A program made the translations under genes and the position numbers. The notes below the pieces were generated by a model. It was not told the DNA's origin. It saw only the letters and a program-made list of their open reading frames with translations, and did no database searches. From Streptomyces fulvoviolaceus (lineage in GTDB: Bacteria; Actinomycetota; Actinomycetes; Streptomycetales; Streptomycetaceae), in contig NZ_JOEY01000020.1 of assembly GCF_000718165.1 (NCBI RefSeq), positions 62,001 through 126,000 on the forward strand: a stretch of 64,000 nucleotides of DNA, given 5' to 3'. Shown here piece after piece: positions 33,693 to 42,342 of this stretch. Each line of letters opens with the position of its first letter. Position 1 is the stretch's first letter.

Positions 33693-34892
33693 ATGACGTT
33701 CTCCCTCGGCATCGTCGGCGCCGGACAGTTCTCGGGACAGTTCGCCAAGCTGTTCCTGGCCCACCCCGGCGTCAGCGACGTCTACGTCACCGACCTCCTG
33801 TCCGACCGGGCCGAGCTGCTCGCCGCCGCCGAGGACCTGACGGGCACCTTCCCGTCGTACGAGGCGATGCTGGAATCGAAGGCCGTCGACGCGGTCGCGA
33901 TCTTCACCCAGCGCTGGACGCACGGACCGCTCGTCCTGCAGGGTCTCAATGCCGGCAAGCACGTGTACTCCGCCGTCCCCATGGCCATCGCCACGGAGGA
34001 GATCTCGGCGATCATCGACGCGGTCAAGGCGACCGGACTGACGTACATGATGGGCGAGACCAGCCAGTACAACCCGGCCACCGTGCACGCCCGCAACCAG
34101 ATCGCGGAGGGCGCCTTCGGGCGGATCTTCTACGCCGAGGGCGACTACGTCCACGACATGGACCTCGGGTTCTACGAGGCGTACCAATACAGCGGCGGCG
34201 ACAACTGGAAGGCGACCGCCAGCTATCCCCCGCTCCTCTACCCGACGCACTCGGTGGGCGGGGTGCTGGGTGCCTGGCAGACGCACGCGGTGAGCGTGTC
34301 GGCGATCGGGGTGACCGACGACCGCGGGGACGGCGTGTTCGACAAGGACGTCAGCCAGTTCGGCAACGACGTCTCCAACGCGACCGCGCTGTTCGAGGTG
34401 GCGGGCGGCGGCTCGTTCCGTACGAACGAGTTCCGACGGGTCGGCTATCCCTCACACATCCGGGAGTCGCGTTTCCGGTTCTTCGGGACGGAGGCGAGTA
34501 TGGAGCAGCTCGCCACGGTGGCCTTCTGGCAGGACAAGAAGGGGGTGAAGGACATCAGCGAACTCCTCGAGCCCAAGCCCACGTTGTCTCCCGACGATCC
34601 CTCCCTCCAGCACATCGCGCCGGATCTGCGGGCCGCCTTCACCTCCGGGTCGGCGCCGGTGCACGACCGGTCGCGGCTGCCGCGGGAGTTCGACAACCTG
34701 CACAACGGGCACGAAGGCAGCCATCACTTCCTGGTGGACGACTTCGTGACCGCGGTCAACACGCGGACGCTGCCGTCCGTGAACGCGTGGGTCGCGGCCC
34801 GCTACACCCTGCCGGGCATCGTCGCGCACGAGTCCGCGCGGCAGGGCGGGGCGAGGCTGGAGATCCCGGACTTCGGGGACGCGCCCCAGTAG
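33693..34892 (+). CDS. Gfo/Idh/MocA-family dehydrogenase
   Basis: 399 residues. The N-terminal dinucleotide loop is GIVGAGQFSGQF. The usual EKP motif reads SAVPMAI (AVP), as in subgroups where the catalytic Lys is lost or moved. The C-terminal domain contains LLYPTHSVGGVLG with a likely catalytic His. GAAGGGC lies about 12 bases before ATG 33693. It is last in the sugar ABC operon and probably makes the first oxidation of the imported sugar. Confidence 0.87.
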   Translation: MTFSLGIVGAGQFSGQFAKLFLAHPGVSDVYVTDLLSDRAELLAAAEDLTGTFPSYEAMLESKAVDAVAIFTQRWTHGPLVLQGLNAGKHVYSAVPMAIATEEISAIIDAVKATGLTYMMGETSQYNPATVHARNQIAEGAFGRIFYAEGDYVHDMDLGFYEAYQYSGGDNWKATASYPPLLYPTHSVGGVLGAWQTHAVSVSAIGVTDDRGDGVFDKDVSQFGNDVSNATALFEVAGGGSFRTNEFRRVGYPSHIRESRFRFFGTEASMEQLATVAFWQDKKGVKDISELLEPKPTLSPDDPSLQHIAPDLRAAFTSGSAPVHDRSRLPREFDNLHNGHEGSHHFLVDDFVTAVNTRTLPSVNAWVAARYTLPGIVAHESARQGGARLEIPDFGDAPQ

Positions 34893-34900
34893 CGGGGCGC

Positions 34901-34935
34901 GCAAGCCGGGCACCTGCCTCAGGTGCCCGGCTTGC
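34901..34935. terminator. Bidirectional terminator with 16-bp perfect stem
   Basis: GCAAGCCGGGCACCTG (34901-34916) pairs with CAGGTGCCCGGCTTGC (34920-34935) around a 3-base loop. The right arm covers the last codons and stop of the convergent L,D-transpeptidase gene, so the terminator is partly coding. Confidence 0.9.
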
Positions 34936-35614
34936 GGCCGTACACGTAGACGTCGTCGCCCTTCTTCAGCAGCGACCAGTACTTCTTGGCGGTGGCCTTG
35001 GTCATGTTGACGCAGCCGTGCGAGCCCGGCGGGTTCCACATGCTGAGACTGACCGAGTGGAAGGCCTGGCCGCCGTCGAAGAACTGGCTGTAGGGCATCG
35101 GCACGTTGTAGATGGTCGACACGTGGTCGATGTTCCGCCAGTAGATCTTCTTCAGGCCGGTGCGGGTCTCGTACCCGTTGCGGCCGGTGCGGACCGGGAC
35201 GGGGCCGTACACGAGCGTCTTGCCGTCCTGGATCCAGCTCAGCTGGAGGGTCAGGTTCACGCAGGCGATACGGCCCTTGTTCACCGGGCACTTGCCGGCC
35301 TTGTTGGGGTTGTTCCCGACGGCCTTCTGCTTGTTCATCAAGTCCATGACGCCCCAGGTGACGGGGCCCGCGTACCCGGCGTTCGGGGTGATGCCGTGCT
35401 TGTTCTGGAAGGCCTGGATGGCCTTGCAGTCGGCGGCGGACTGCTTGCCGTCGACCGGCCGGCCGAGGAACTTCTCCACCTGCTTCTGGTACGGCCCGGT
35501 CTGCGTCGTGCAGCTCGCGGCCTGCGCCGGCGCGGTGCCGAGCGCGAGCGTGAGCGGTGCGACGAGTCCGGTGACGCCCAGTACGACGGCTGCCCGTCTG
35601 CGTATGTCCCCCAT
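34919..35614 (-). CDS. Secreted L,D-transpeptidase (YkuD)
   Basis: 231 residues. A signal peptide (RRRAAVVLG..., APAQA cleavage) is followed by a peptidoglycan-binding-like domain (FLGRPVDGKQSAADCKAIQAFQNKHGI). The YkuD catalytic domain has FHSVSLSMWNPPGSHGCVNM, with the catalytic Cys in SHGCVNM. It forms 3-3 cross-links or attaches proteins to peptidoglycan. GAAAGGGA precedes the ATG. The promoter region carries two GACAAAA repeats 11 bases apart. Two further Cys pairs suggest disulfides. Confidence 0.92.
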   Translation of the reverse strand: MGDIRRRAAVVLGVTGLVAPLTLALGTAPAQAASCTTQTGPYQKQVEKFLGRPVDGKQSAADCKAIQAFQNKHGITPNAGYAGPVTWGVMDLMNKQKAVGNNPNKAGKCPVNKGRIACVNLTLQLSWIQDGKTLVYGPVPVRTGRNGYETRTGLKKIYWRNIDHVSTIYNVPMPYSQFFDGGQAFHSVSLSMWNPPGSHGCVNMTKATAKKYWSLLKKGDDVYVYGRKPGT

Positions 35615-35698
35615 GGCCTGTCCCTTTCACCCGGTCCTGTGATCCCTGCCAGCTAGACCGGTGCCCGCTCCCCTTCGTTGTACTGCTGGACGCGCTGC

Positions 35699-35718
35699 GA
35701 CAAAACGGTGACAAAAAC
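35699..35718. promoter_or_regulatory. Direct repeat before the L,D-transpeptidase gene
   Basis: GACAAAAC (35699-35706) and GACAAAAAC (35710-35718) repeat with 11-base spacing, one helical turn, about 90 bases before the start; on the gene strand they read TTTTTGTC and TTTTGTC. This fits a response-regulator or activator site. The regulator is not identified. Confidence 0.35.
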
Positions 35719-35747
35719 CCAGGGCCTCCGCGTCTGCTCGGCGCCCT

Positions 35748-37013
35748 TCACCTCGCCGCCGGTTGCCTGACGGCCGACACGGTCTGCTGGGCGGGGAGTT
35801 CACGGCGGGTGCGGACCGGGGAGAGGAAGACCGGCAGGAACGCGACGCTCAGCAGGACTCCGCCCACCCACAGCGTGGCGCGCACCCCGGCCAGTTCACC
35901 GACGAGGCCGGACAGGGCGCCGCCGATGGCGAGCGCTCCGGTGAGCACGCAGCGGAACGTGGCGTTCATACGGCCGAGGAGGTCGTCCGAGGTCATCCGC
36001 TGGCGCAGGCTCACACCGAGGACGTTGTCCGTGCCCGTCTTGAACAGGGCCAGCATCCAGCCCGCGCCCGCGAGCCACAGCCAGGGTCCGCGGTCGATCA
36101 GCGGAACCAGCAGTCCGGCGGGTGCGAGGACGGCTCCGGCCAGTCCGAGCGTACGGCCGTACCCGAGGCGCCCGGCGAGGGACCGGGCGCAGCGGGCGCC
36201 GACCAGGAGGCCGAGCCCGCCGGCCGCCCAGAACAGGCCCAACGCACCGGCGGGCAGCCGCAGTTCACGCACGAACAGGACCGGGAGCATGGTGTTGATG
36301 GTCTGCATGCCCAGGTTGGTGAGGGTGGCGGTGAGGGCGAGGGCGCGCAGCTCCGGGTTGCCGAAGACGTGCCGCAGGCCTTCGACGATCTGGGCGCGCA
36401 GTCCGGTGTCGTGTGCCGGGGCGGGAAGTGCCTCCTTGCGGCGGACGAAGGTGAGTTGGAGCGCGGAGGCGAGATAGGTCGCCGCCGCGCAGAGCACGGC
36501 GACGGGTGCGCCGAGGAGTTGGACGAGGGCGCCGCCCGCGCTGCGTCCGCCGATGTTGCCGACCGCCTGCAGGCTGACCATGGCGGCGTTGGCGGGCACG
36601 AGGGCCTCACGGCCCACGAGCGCGGGCAGGACGCTCTGCGAGCCGACGTCGAAGAAGACGGTCGCGCAGCCGTTCAGCAGGACGACCGCGTAGAGCTGGC
36701 CGAGGGTGAGTGTGTCCGCCCACCAGGCGAGCGGGACGGAGGCGAACAGCACCGCCCGGGCCAGGTCCGCCGCGATGAGCACCCCGCGGTGTCGCATCCG
36801 GTCCACCCACGCCCCGGCGGGCAGCCCGATGAGCAGGAACGCCAGGGTGCTGAGCGTGGCCAGGGCGCCGACCTGGCCGGGGTCGGCGTCCAGGGCCACG
36901 ACGGCGATCAGGGGTACGGCGACGTAGCTGACGTTCGTGCCGAGCTGGCTGAGCGTGCTCGCGGCGAACAGGATGCGGAAGTCGGCGGTACGCCAAGGGG
37001 ATTCGGTCGGCAC
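35748..37013 (-). CDS. MFS transporter (EntS/MFS_3-like exporter)
   Basis: 421 residues with 12 predicted membrane helices. The first loop has FAASTLSQLGTNVSYVAVPL and GLPAGAWVDRMRHRGVLI, matching the MFS_3 group of drug and siderophore exporters. GTG 37013 is the only good start; no Shine-Dalgarno is evident. The gene stands alone between a transpeptidase and an SDR, so its substrate is unknown. Confidence 0.85.
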   Translation of the reverse strand: MPTESPWRTADFRILFAASTLSQLGTNVSYVAVPLIAVVALDADPGQVGALATLSTLAFLLIGLPAGAWVDRMRHRGVLIAADLARAVLFASVPLAWWADTLTLGQLYAVVLLNGCATVFFDVGSQSVLPALVGREALVPANAAMVSLQAVGNIGGRSAGGALVQLLGAPVAVLCAAATYLASALQLTFVRRKEALPAPAHDTGLRAQIVEGLRHVFGNPELRALALTATLTNLGMQTINTMLPVLFVRELRLPAGALGLFWAAGGLGLLVGARCARSLAGRLGYGRTLGLAGAVLAPAGLLVPLIDRGPWLWLAGAGWMLALFKTGTDNVLGVSLRQRMTSDDLLGRMNATFRCVLTGALAIGGALSGLVGELAGVRATLWVGGVLLSVAFLPVFLSPVRTRRELPAQQTVSAVRQPAAR

Positions 37014-37070
37014 ACGAGAACGCTGCCCGAGAGATCCTCACAGGACAAGTGAAAAGATCTCCAGCGATCC

Positions 37071-37868
37071 TTAAGTGTCGCTACCGTGTCGGACCGCTGC
37101 GTGGAATCCGTTGTTGACCGCGGTGAGGCCGCCGTCGACGACCACTGTCGTGCCGGTGATCCAGGCCGCGTCGCGGGAGGCGAGGAAGGCGACGGCGGCC
37201 GCGATGTCCTCGGGTTCGCCGACCCGGCCGAGCGGATACAGCTTGCGCATCTCGGCGAGTTCGTCGTCGCGTCCCTCCCAGGCGCTGGTGCGGACGGTGC
37301 CGGGCACGACCAGGTTGACGCGCACTCCGCGGGCGGCCGCGTGTCCGGCCACGGTGCGGGTCAGGGAGCCGAGACCGGCCTTGGCGGCGCTGTAGGCGTG
37401 GTTGCCGAAGTCCTGGAGGCCGTTGACGGAGCCGATGTTGACGACCGCGCCCCGTCCGGAGGCGGCCAGGTGCGGGAGGGCGGCGCGGCAGCAGCGGTAC
37501 GGGCCGGTCAGGGTGATGTCCAGGTCGCGTGCCCACGTCTCGTCGGGTTCGTCCTCGAAGAGCGGGGCGGCGGGGGTGCAGCTGGCGGCGCTGTTGACCA
37601 GGACGTCGAGCGAGCCGAACGCGTCGACGGCGTGGGCGACGGCCCCCTCGACGGATGTCCGGTCCGCCACGTCGCACTCCAACGCCTCCGCCGTCAGCCC
37701 CTGTTCGCGCAGCTCCGCCGCGGTCTTCTCGGCCACCGGGCCGTCCCTGTCGGTCAGCAGCACCCTCGCCCCTTCCTCGGCGAGCCTGCGGGCGATGGCC
37801 GCGCCGATACCGCGAGCCGCTCCGGTGACGAGAACTCCGTACCCCTCAAAGCGCTTTGTGTGCGTCAT
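37071..37868 (-). CDS. Short-chain dehydrogenase/reductase, classical type
   Basis: 265 residues. TGAARGIG is the cofactor loop, CDVAD marks the adenine pocket, NSAA replaces the common NNAG, Ser is in NIGSVNG, and the active site is YSAAK. The C-terminus ITGTTVVVDGG is typical of FabG-like enzymes. There is no ribosome binding site before ATG 37868, but TACCTT ends 7 bases upstream, suggesting a leaderless mRNA. A perfect 12-bp palindrome, CAAAGCGCTTTG (37847-37858), lies within codons 4-8. Confidence 0.88.
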   Translation of the reverse strand: MTHTKRFEGYGVLVTGAARGIGAAIARRLAEEGARVLLTDRDGPVAEKTAAELREQGLTAEALECDVADRTSVEGAVAHAVDAFGSLDVLVNSAASCTPAAPLFEDEPDETWARDLDITLTGPYRCCRAALPHLAASGRGAVVNIGSVNGLQDFGNHAYSAAKAGLGSLTRTVAGHAAARGVRVNLVVPGTVRTSAWEGRDDELAEMRKLYPLGRVGEPEDIAAAVAFLASRDAAWITGTTVVVDGGLTAVNNGFHAAVRHGSDT

Positions 37869-37918
37869 GGGCTCGAAGGTAGTCCCGGAAAGATCAACCG
37901 GGCAGATAGCGTGCGCCC

Positions 37919-38470
37919 ATGTCCGCGTTCATACAGCAACTCCCCGCGCTCATCGGCGTCGTCATCGGCGCGCTCGGTTCCTATCTCGCGGTCGTCCGGG
38001 GCGACCGCGTCCGGTTCCAGGGCGAGCAGGCGGTGCGCTGGGAGGAGCGGAAACTCGCGGTGTACACCGAGTACGCGCGGGCGGTGAAGAGGTCCGTCAC
38101 GCTGACCTACCGGCTCGCCGCACACTTCGGCAACGATCCGAACCCGCATTCCCTGTCTCCGGAGGAGGCCGCGCCGCTGCTGGCCGAGGCCGATGTCGCG
38201 CGGGACCCGGCCGGGGAGGCGCTGATCCTGCTGGGCAGCACGGATGTGGTGGAGCGGGCCCGGGCATGGGTCGTCGTGGTCGTGGAGATGGAGAGGTTCC
38301 TGCGCGAGGGGACGCGGGATCCGGCGGCGTGGCAGGCCCTGCTGGAGCGGCAGCGCGCCGGACGCGAGGGCTACTACGCCGCCGTACGGGACGATCTGGC
38401 GCTGCCGCCCGGCCACTCGGCGCGCTGGCCGCTGCCGGTGAACGGCACAGGGCCTGAGCCTCAGCGGTAG
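37919..38470 (+). CDS. Hypothetical protein with N-terminal membrane helix
   Basis: 183 residues. One hydrophobic N-terminal helix (LIGVVIGALGSYLAV) is followed by a soluble, highly helical region with many Arg/Glu (VRWEERKLAVYTEYARAVKR). This is the layout of membrane-tethered streptomycete proteins of unknown role. TAGCGT ends 6 bases before the ATG and no Shine-Dalgarno is seen, so leaderless translation is likely. It diverges from one SDR and overlaps the end of the next SDR by 10 bases. Confidence 0.65.
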   Translation: MSAFIQQLPALIGVVIGALGSYLAVVRGDRVRFQGEQAVRWEERKLAVYTEYARAVKRSVTLTYRLAAHFGNDPNPHSLSPEEAAPLLAEADVARDPAGEALILLGSTDVVERARAWVVVVVEMERFLREGTRDPAAWQALLERQRAGREGYYAAVRDDLALPPGHSARWPLPVNGTGPEPQR

Positions 38471-39375
38471 CCCGTCGTGTCCGCCGGCTTGCCCGCGTCC
38501 TGGACCTCGACGAGGTAGCGCCAGGCGTCCGGGCGGCTGCCGTCGAGGTCCGTGAAGCCGTACGTCCTGGCGAGTGCGCCGCTGGAGAGGGACTCGCCGT
38601 TCCAGCGGGCCACGTCGGGGTCGGAGGCGAGCGCGGCGACGGCGCGGCCCACGTAGCGGGGTGTCTCCGAGATGGCGAAGTGCGGGACGCGGTTGAGGGC
38701 GTCGCGCCAGTTCTCCTCGCGCACCCCGAAGTTGTCCAGCATCATCTCCGAACGCAGCCAGCCGGGGGTCAGGGCGACGGCCGTGGCTCCGCGTGGTCCG
38801 AGTTCATGGCCGAGGGCGAAGGCCATGCGCAGGACGGACGCCTTGGCGAGGTCGTAGAAGAAGGAGTTGCGGTAGGTGTCGCGGTTGTAGTCCGCGGTGC
38901 CGTCGGTCATCTCGACCACCAGTCCGCCGGGGTTTCGCAGGAGCAGCGGCAGGGCGTGGTGGTTGGTGATGGCGTGCGTCTCGACCGCGAGCCTGAGCAG
39001 CCTGAGCCCGTTGTCGAGGTCGTGCTCCCAAATGGGGCTGTCCCACTCGAAGAGCTTCTCGCCGCCCCAGATGTCGTTGACGAGGACGTCGAGGCGGCCC
39101 TGGTCGGCGGCGATGCGGTCGACGAGCGTGCGGACCTGCGCCGGGTCCAGATGGTCGGTGGGTACGGCGACGCCGTGGCCGCCGGCCCCGGTGACCAGGT
39201 CGGCGGTGTCCTCGATGGTCTCCGGGCGGTCGTACTCCGAGCGCCGCTCCCGGGTGCTGCGCCCGGTGACGTACACGGTGGCACCGGCCGCCCCGAGCTC
39301 CACGGCGATGCCGCGTCCGGCTCCCCTGGTGGCTCCGGCTACCAGTGCGACCTTGCCCTGCAGCGGCTGTGACAT
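38461..39375 (-). CDS. SDR oxidoreductase, long DHRS1-like type
   Basis: 304 residues. The cofactor loop is AGATRGAGRG; instead of NNAG it has VNDIWGG. The catalytic Tyr and Lys are in FFYDLAKAS. The C-terminal extension with GRAVAALASDPDVARWNGESLSS is characteristic of the DHRS1-like subgroup. GGGAGG precedes the ATG. It overlaps the convergent hypothetical gene by 10 bases. Substrate unknown. Confidence 0.87.
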   Translation of the reverse strand: MSQPLQGKVALVAGATRGAGRGIAVELGAAGATVYVTGRSTRERRSEYDRPETIEDTADLVTGAGGHGVAVPTDHLDPAQVRTLVDRIAADQGRLDVLVNDIWGGEKLFEWDSPIWEHDLDNGLRLLRLAVETHAITNHHALPLLLRNPGGLVVEMTDGTADYNRDTYRNSFFYDLAKASVLRMAFALGHELGPRGATAVALTPGWLRSEMMLDNFGVREENWRDALNRVPHFAISETPRYVGRAVAALASDPDVARWNGESLSSGALARTYGFTDLDGSRPDAWRYLVEVQDAGKPADTTGYR

Positions 39376-39453
39376 GTCCGACCTCCCGTGTGCCCGATGT
39401 CGTATCGAGCATGACCGGAAAGCCGGACAACCTCTGTCACCTTTTCTTTCGGA

Positions 39454-39828
39454 TCACCCGGCCGCGCGCAGTTTCTCGTCCAGAGCGTCGAGATCCGCCA
39501 GGAACCAGATGTGGCCGCCCTGGCTCGTCTCGTGGACGAAGTCACGCAGAGCCGTGCTCCCGGCCACGTGGTGGGAGACGTCCCCGACGACGGCGAGCCG
39601 TACCCGGTAGTTCACGAACTTCTGCATGATCGCGCCCGCGATCCCCGACCGCAGCCGGAAGAACTCCTCGCCGACCCGTTCCGCGGGGACTGCGACGACC
39701 TGCGCGTCCCGCCCCATCGCGTCGCCGATCAGATCGAGCGCCGCGCCCTCGCCGTCGAGTTGCGGCCCGTCGGAAGCGCAGCGCAGCACGCCCACGCCAT
39801 GGAGGTTCACGAGTTCGTCGGAGGTCAT
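39454..39828 (-). CDS. DUF4180 protein
   Basis: 124 residues, a small alpha/beta domain. Features include DALDLIGDAMG-like AALDLIGDAMG, RLRSGIAGAIMQKFVNYRVRLAVVGDVS and FVHETSQGGHIWF, which match DUF4180. The function of that family is not known; its fold resembles STAS-like signalling domains. No Shine-Dalgarno is evident. The gene is followed by nothing in its direction before the next SDR. Confidence 0.78.
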   Translation of the reverse strand: MTSDELVNLHGVGVLRCASDGPQLDGEGAALDLIGDAMGRDAQVVAVPAERVGEEFFRLRSGIAGAIMQKFVNYRVRLAVVGDVSHHVAGSTALRDFVHETSQGGHIWFLADLDALDEKLRAAG

Positions 39829-39852
39829 GGCAGGTGGCGTATCGCCGGTCGA

Positions 39853-40482
39853 TCAGTGCCCGCGGGCGATCCACTCCTGAAGGTGCGGGGCCTCGGCGCC
39901 GATGGTGGTGGGGTCGCCGTGGCCGGTGAGGACCTTCGTCTCGGGTGGGAGCGCGAGCAGGCGGTCGCGGATCGAGTCGATGATCGTCGGGAAGTGGGAG
40001 TAGGAGCGGCCGGTGGCGCCGGGACCGCCCTGGAAGAGGGTGTCGCCGGTGAACACGGTCGCCAGACCCGGGTCGTAGAGGCAGACCGCACCGGGCGCGT
40101 GACCGGGGGTGTGCAGCACCCTCAGATCGACTCCGGCAGCCTCGATCACCTGGCCGTCGAGGAGGTGCGCGTCGGGGTCGCGGTCGGGGTGGGTCTGCTT
40201 CCACAGCGGCAGGTCGTCGGGGTGCAGCCAGATCGTGGCGCCGGTGCGGTCGGCGAGGGCCGGGGCGGCGTCGATGTGGTCGTTGTGGGCGTGGGTGCAC
40301 ACGATCGCGGTCAGCCGACGGTCGCCGACGGCCTCGGCGATGGCGTCGGCGTCGTGGGCGGCGTCGATGACGACGACCTCGTGGTCGTCACCGACGATCC
40401 ACACGTTGTTGTCGACGTCCCAGGTGCCGCCGTCGAGGCTGAACTGCCCGGAGGTGACGAGGCGTTCGATGCGCGCGGTCAT
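39853..40482 (-). CDS. MBL-fold metallo-hydrolase, probable mycothiol-pathway hydrolase
   Basis: 209 residues. Zinc-binding motif THAHNDH (HxHxDH), then LHTPGHAPGA, FTGDTLF and TGHGDPTTIG complete the metallo-beta-lactamase fold. Its ATG shares one base with the stop of the S-(hydroxymethyl)mycothiol dehydrogenase gene (TGATG). A glyoxalase-II-like hydrolase paired with MscR is a recurrent actinobacterial arrangement and probably hydrolyses S-formylmycothiol. The function is inferred from this pairing and the fold. Confidence 0.87.
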   Translation of the reverse strand: MTARIERLVTSGQFSLDGGTWDVDNNVWIVGDDHEVVVIDAAHDADAIAEAVGDRRLTAIVCTHAHNDHIDAAPALADRTGATIWLHPDDLPLWKQTHPDRDPDAHLLDGQVIEAAGVDLRVLHTPGHAPGAVCLYDPGLATVFTGDTLFQGGPGATGRSYSHFPTIIDSIRDRLLALPPETKVLTGHGDPTTIGAEAPHLQEWIARGH

Positions 40483-41570
40483 CAGAGCACCACCACCGAG
40501 CGCAGGACGTCGCCGTGGTGCATGCGCTCGAACGCCTTCTCCACCTCGTCGAGTTGGATGGTCTCGGTCACGAACGCCTCCAGGTCCAGGCGGCCTTGCA
40601 GATGCAGGTCGATCAGCATCGGGAAGTCACGGCTCGGCAGGCAGTCGCCGTACCAGGAGGACTTCAGCGAACCGCCGCGCCCGAACACGTCCAGGAGCGG
40701 GAGTTCCAGCTTCATCTCCGGGGTGGGCACACCGACCAGGACGACCGTGCCGGCCAGGTCGCGGGCGTAGAAGGCCTGCTTGTACGTCTCGGGGTGGCCG
40801 ACCGCCTCGATGACCACGTCGGCGCCGAAGCCGCCGGTCAGCTCGCGGATCGCCTCGACCGGGTCGGTCTCGCGCGAGTTGACGGTGTGGGTGGCGCCCA
40901 TCTCGCGCGCCTTGGTCAGCTTGTGCTCGTCGATGTCCACGGCGATGATCTTCGCGGCGCCGGCCAGGCTGGCCCCGGCGACGGCCGCGTCGCCGACCCC
41001 GCCGCAGCCGATCACCGCCACGGTGTCACCCCGGCCGACCTGGCCGGTGTTGATCGCCGCGCCGATGCCGGCCATCACTCCGCAGCCGAGGAGCCCGGCC
41101 ACCGCGGCGGAGACCGACGGGTCGACCTTGGTGCACTGCCCGGCCGCGACCAGCGTCTTCTCCGCGAACGCGCCGATGCCCAGCGCCGGGGAGAGCTCCT
41201 GCCCGGTCGAGGCGAGCGTCATCCTCTGCGTCGCGTTGTGGGTGTCGAAGCAGTACCAGGGCCGCCCGCGCAGACAGGCCCGACACTTCCCGCACACCGC
41301 CCGCCAGTTGAGAATCACGAAGTCGCCGGGCGCCACGTCGGTCACGCCCTCGCCGACCGACTCCACCACGCCCGCGGCCTCGTGGCCGAGCAGGAAGGGG
41401 AACTCGTCATTGATGCCGCCCTGCTTGTAGTGCAGGTCGGTGTGGCAGACGCCGCAGGCCTGGATCTGCACCACGGCCTCGCCCGGTCCCGGGTCCGGGA
41501 CGACGATCGTCTCGATCCGCACCGGCTCGTCCTTCCCCGGTGCGATCACCCCGCGTACCTCCTGCGCCAT
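40482..41570 (-). CDS. mscR: S-(hydroxymethyl)mycothiol dehydrogenase / S-nitrosomycothiol reductase
   Basis: 362 residues, class III-like zinc alcohol dehydrogenase. Zinc and cofactor motifs: [25 protein letters not shown], a structural-zinc region [15 protein letters not shown], and the Rossmann loop [11 protein letters not shown]. It oxidises the mycothiol adduct of formaldehyde and can reduce S-nitrosomycothiol. It is cytosolic. The downstream overlapping MBL hydrolase completes the pathway. The assignment rests on the MscR-like opening [16 protein letters not shown] and the operon. Confidence 0.9.
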   Translation of the reverse strand: MAQEVRGVIAPGKDEPVRIETIVVPDPGPGEAVVQIQACGVCHTDLHYKQGGINDEFPFLLGHEAAGVVESVGEGVTDVAPGDFVILNWRAVCGKCRACLRGRPWYCFDTHNATQRMTLASTGQELSPALGIGAFAEKTLVAAGQCTKVDPSVSAAVAGLLGCGVMAGIGAAINTGQVGRGDTVAVIGCGGVGDAAVAGASLAGAAKIIAVDIDEHKLTKAREMGATHTVNSRETDPVEAIRELTGGFGADVVIEAVGHPETYKQAFYARDLAGTVVLVGVPTPEMKLELPLLDVFGRGGSLKSSWYGDCLPSRDFPMLIDLHLQGRLDLEAFVTETIQLDEVEKAFERMHHGDVLRSVVVL

Positions 41571-41650
41571 GGTCCTGACCCCTTCGTTCGACCGGTGTAC
41601 GTCCTTCCGACCCTACGGGTAACTGATCAGTAACGGCATGGATCGTCGGT

Positions 41651-41683
41651 CACGGCCGTGCCCGCGGGAAGCCCACGGCCGTG
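41651..41683. terminator. Stem-loop between mscR and the transketolase-like gene
   Basis: CACGGCCGTG occurs at 41651-41660 and again at 41674-41683; being self-complementary, the two copies can pair as a 10-bp stem with a 13-base loop. It lies just after the stop of the leftward transketolase-like gene and before the mscR promoter. Confidence 0.6.
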
Positions 41684-41704
41684 GCCCCGGCAAGCCCACG
41701 CCCG

Positions 41705-42304
41705 TCACCGCAGGAAGTCCCGGACGGCCCCCGCGACGGCCTCCTCGTCCAGGCCGCTCCGGCCGTCCTGGCCGCCCCGGCCGTCCAGGGACAGCAACCG
41801 GTGTGGCACATGGACCAGCGTCTCGGCGACATGGCGGGCCGAGGTGCCGGGCAGCCCTGGTCCGACGAGCACCACGTCCGCGTGGTCGGCGGCGAGTACG
41901 GCCGTCCGCAGGCCGACCTCGTCGAAGGGCCGCAGGGTGCGGGCGTAGAGCACGGCCAGGTCCAGTCCGGCCGTGGCACGGAGCACCGGATCGAGCGTGG
42001 CGCCCACCGCGAGGACCACGCCGGCGAGCCCTTCCCGGACCAGCTCGAAGCCTTCGGTCGCGGCGCGCGGTTCGGCGTTGGACTCGGCGGAGACATGGAC
42101 GTAGGCCCGCTCCCCGCGCCGGACGGCGCCCAGGATCGCCTGCCGCACCTCGACGGGGTGTCCGGGCACGTGAAGGGTCCAGTTCGGGTCGGCGGCGAAC
42201 CGGGTCAGTTCCTCCACGGTTCCGTAGCCGACGACGACGCTGCCATCACCGGTCGGGGACGGGGGAACGGTTTCGGCGACGGCGAGCAGCATGTCGGACT
42301 GCAT
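41705..42304 (-). CDS. Truncated transketolase-C-terminal protein (FasC-like)
   Basis: 199 residues from ATG 42304 with GGAGG upstream. It contains the second part of a transketolase pyrimidine-binding domain (SVVVGYGTVEELTRFA, LHVPGHPVEVRQAI, YVHVSAES) and the C-terminal transketolase domain (LAVLYARTLRPFD, VVLVGPGLPGTSARHVAETL). The first ~100 residues of a normal beta subunit, with the activating Glu, are missing and replaced by a short leader (MQSDMLLAVAETVPPSPTG), so stand-alone thiamine catalysis is unlikely. In Rhodococcus fas operons a transketolase/pyruvate-dehydrogenase beta-like gene (fasC) precedes fasD-fasE-fasF; here it diverges from the matching genes. It may be a remnant or a reduced accessory. 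Confidence 0.7.
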   Translation of the reverse strand: MQSDMLLAVAETVPPSPTGDGSVVVGYGTVEELTRFAADPNWTLHVPGHPVEVRQAILGAVRRGERAYVHVSAESNAEPRAATEGFELVREGLAGVVLAVGATLDPVLRATAGLDLAVLYARTLRPFDEVGLRTAVLAADHADVVLVGPGLPGTSARHVAETLVHVPHRLLSLDGRGGQDGRSGLDEEAVAGAVRDFLR

Positions 42305-42342
42305 GGGAGCGACCTCCTGCGGGTGAGTTCCGTGAGCACGGC

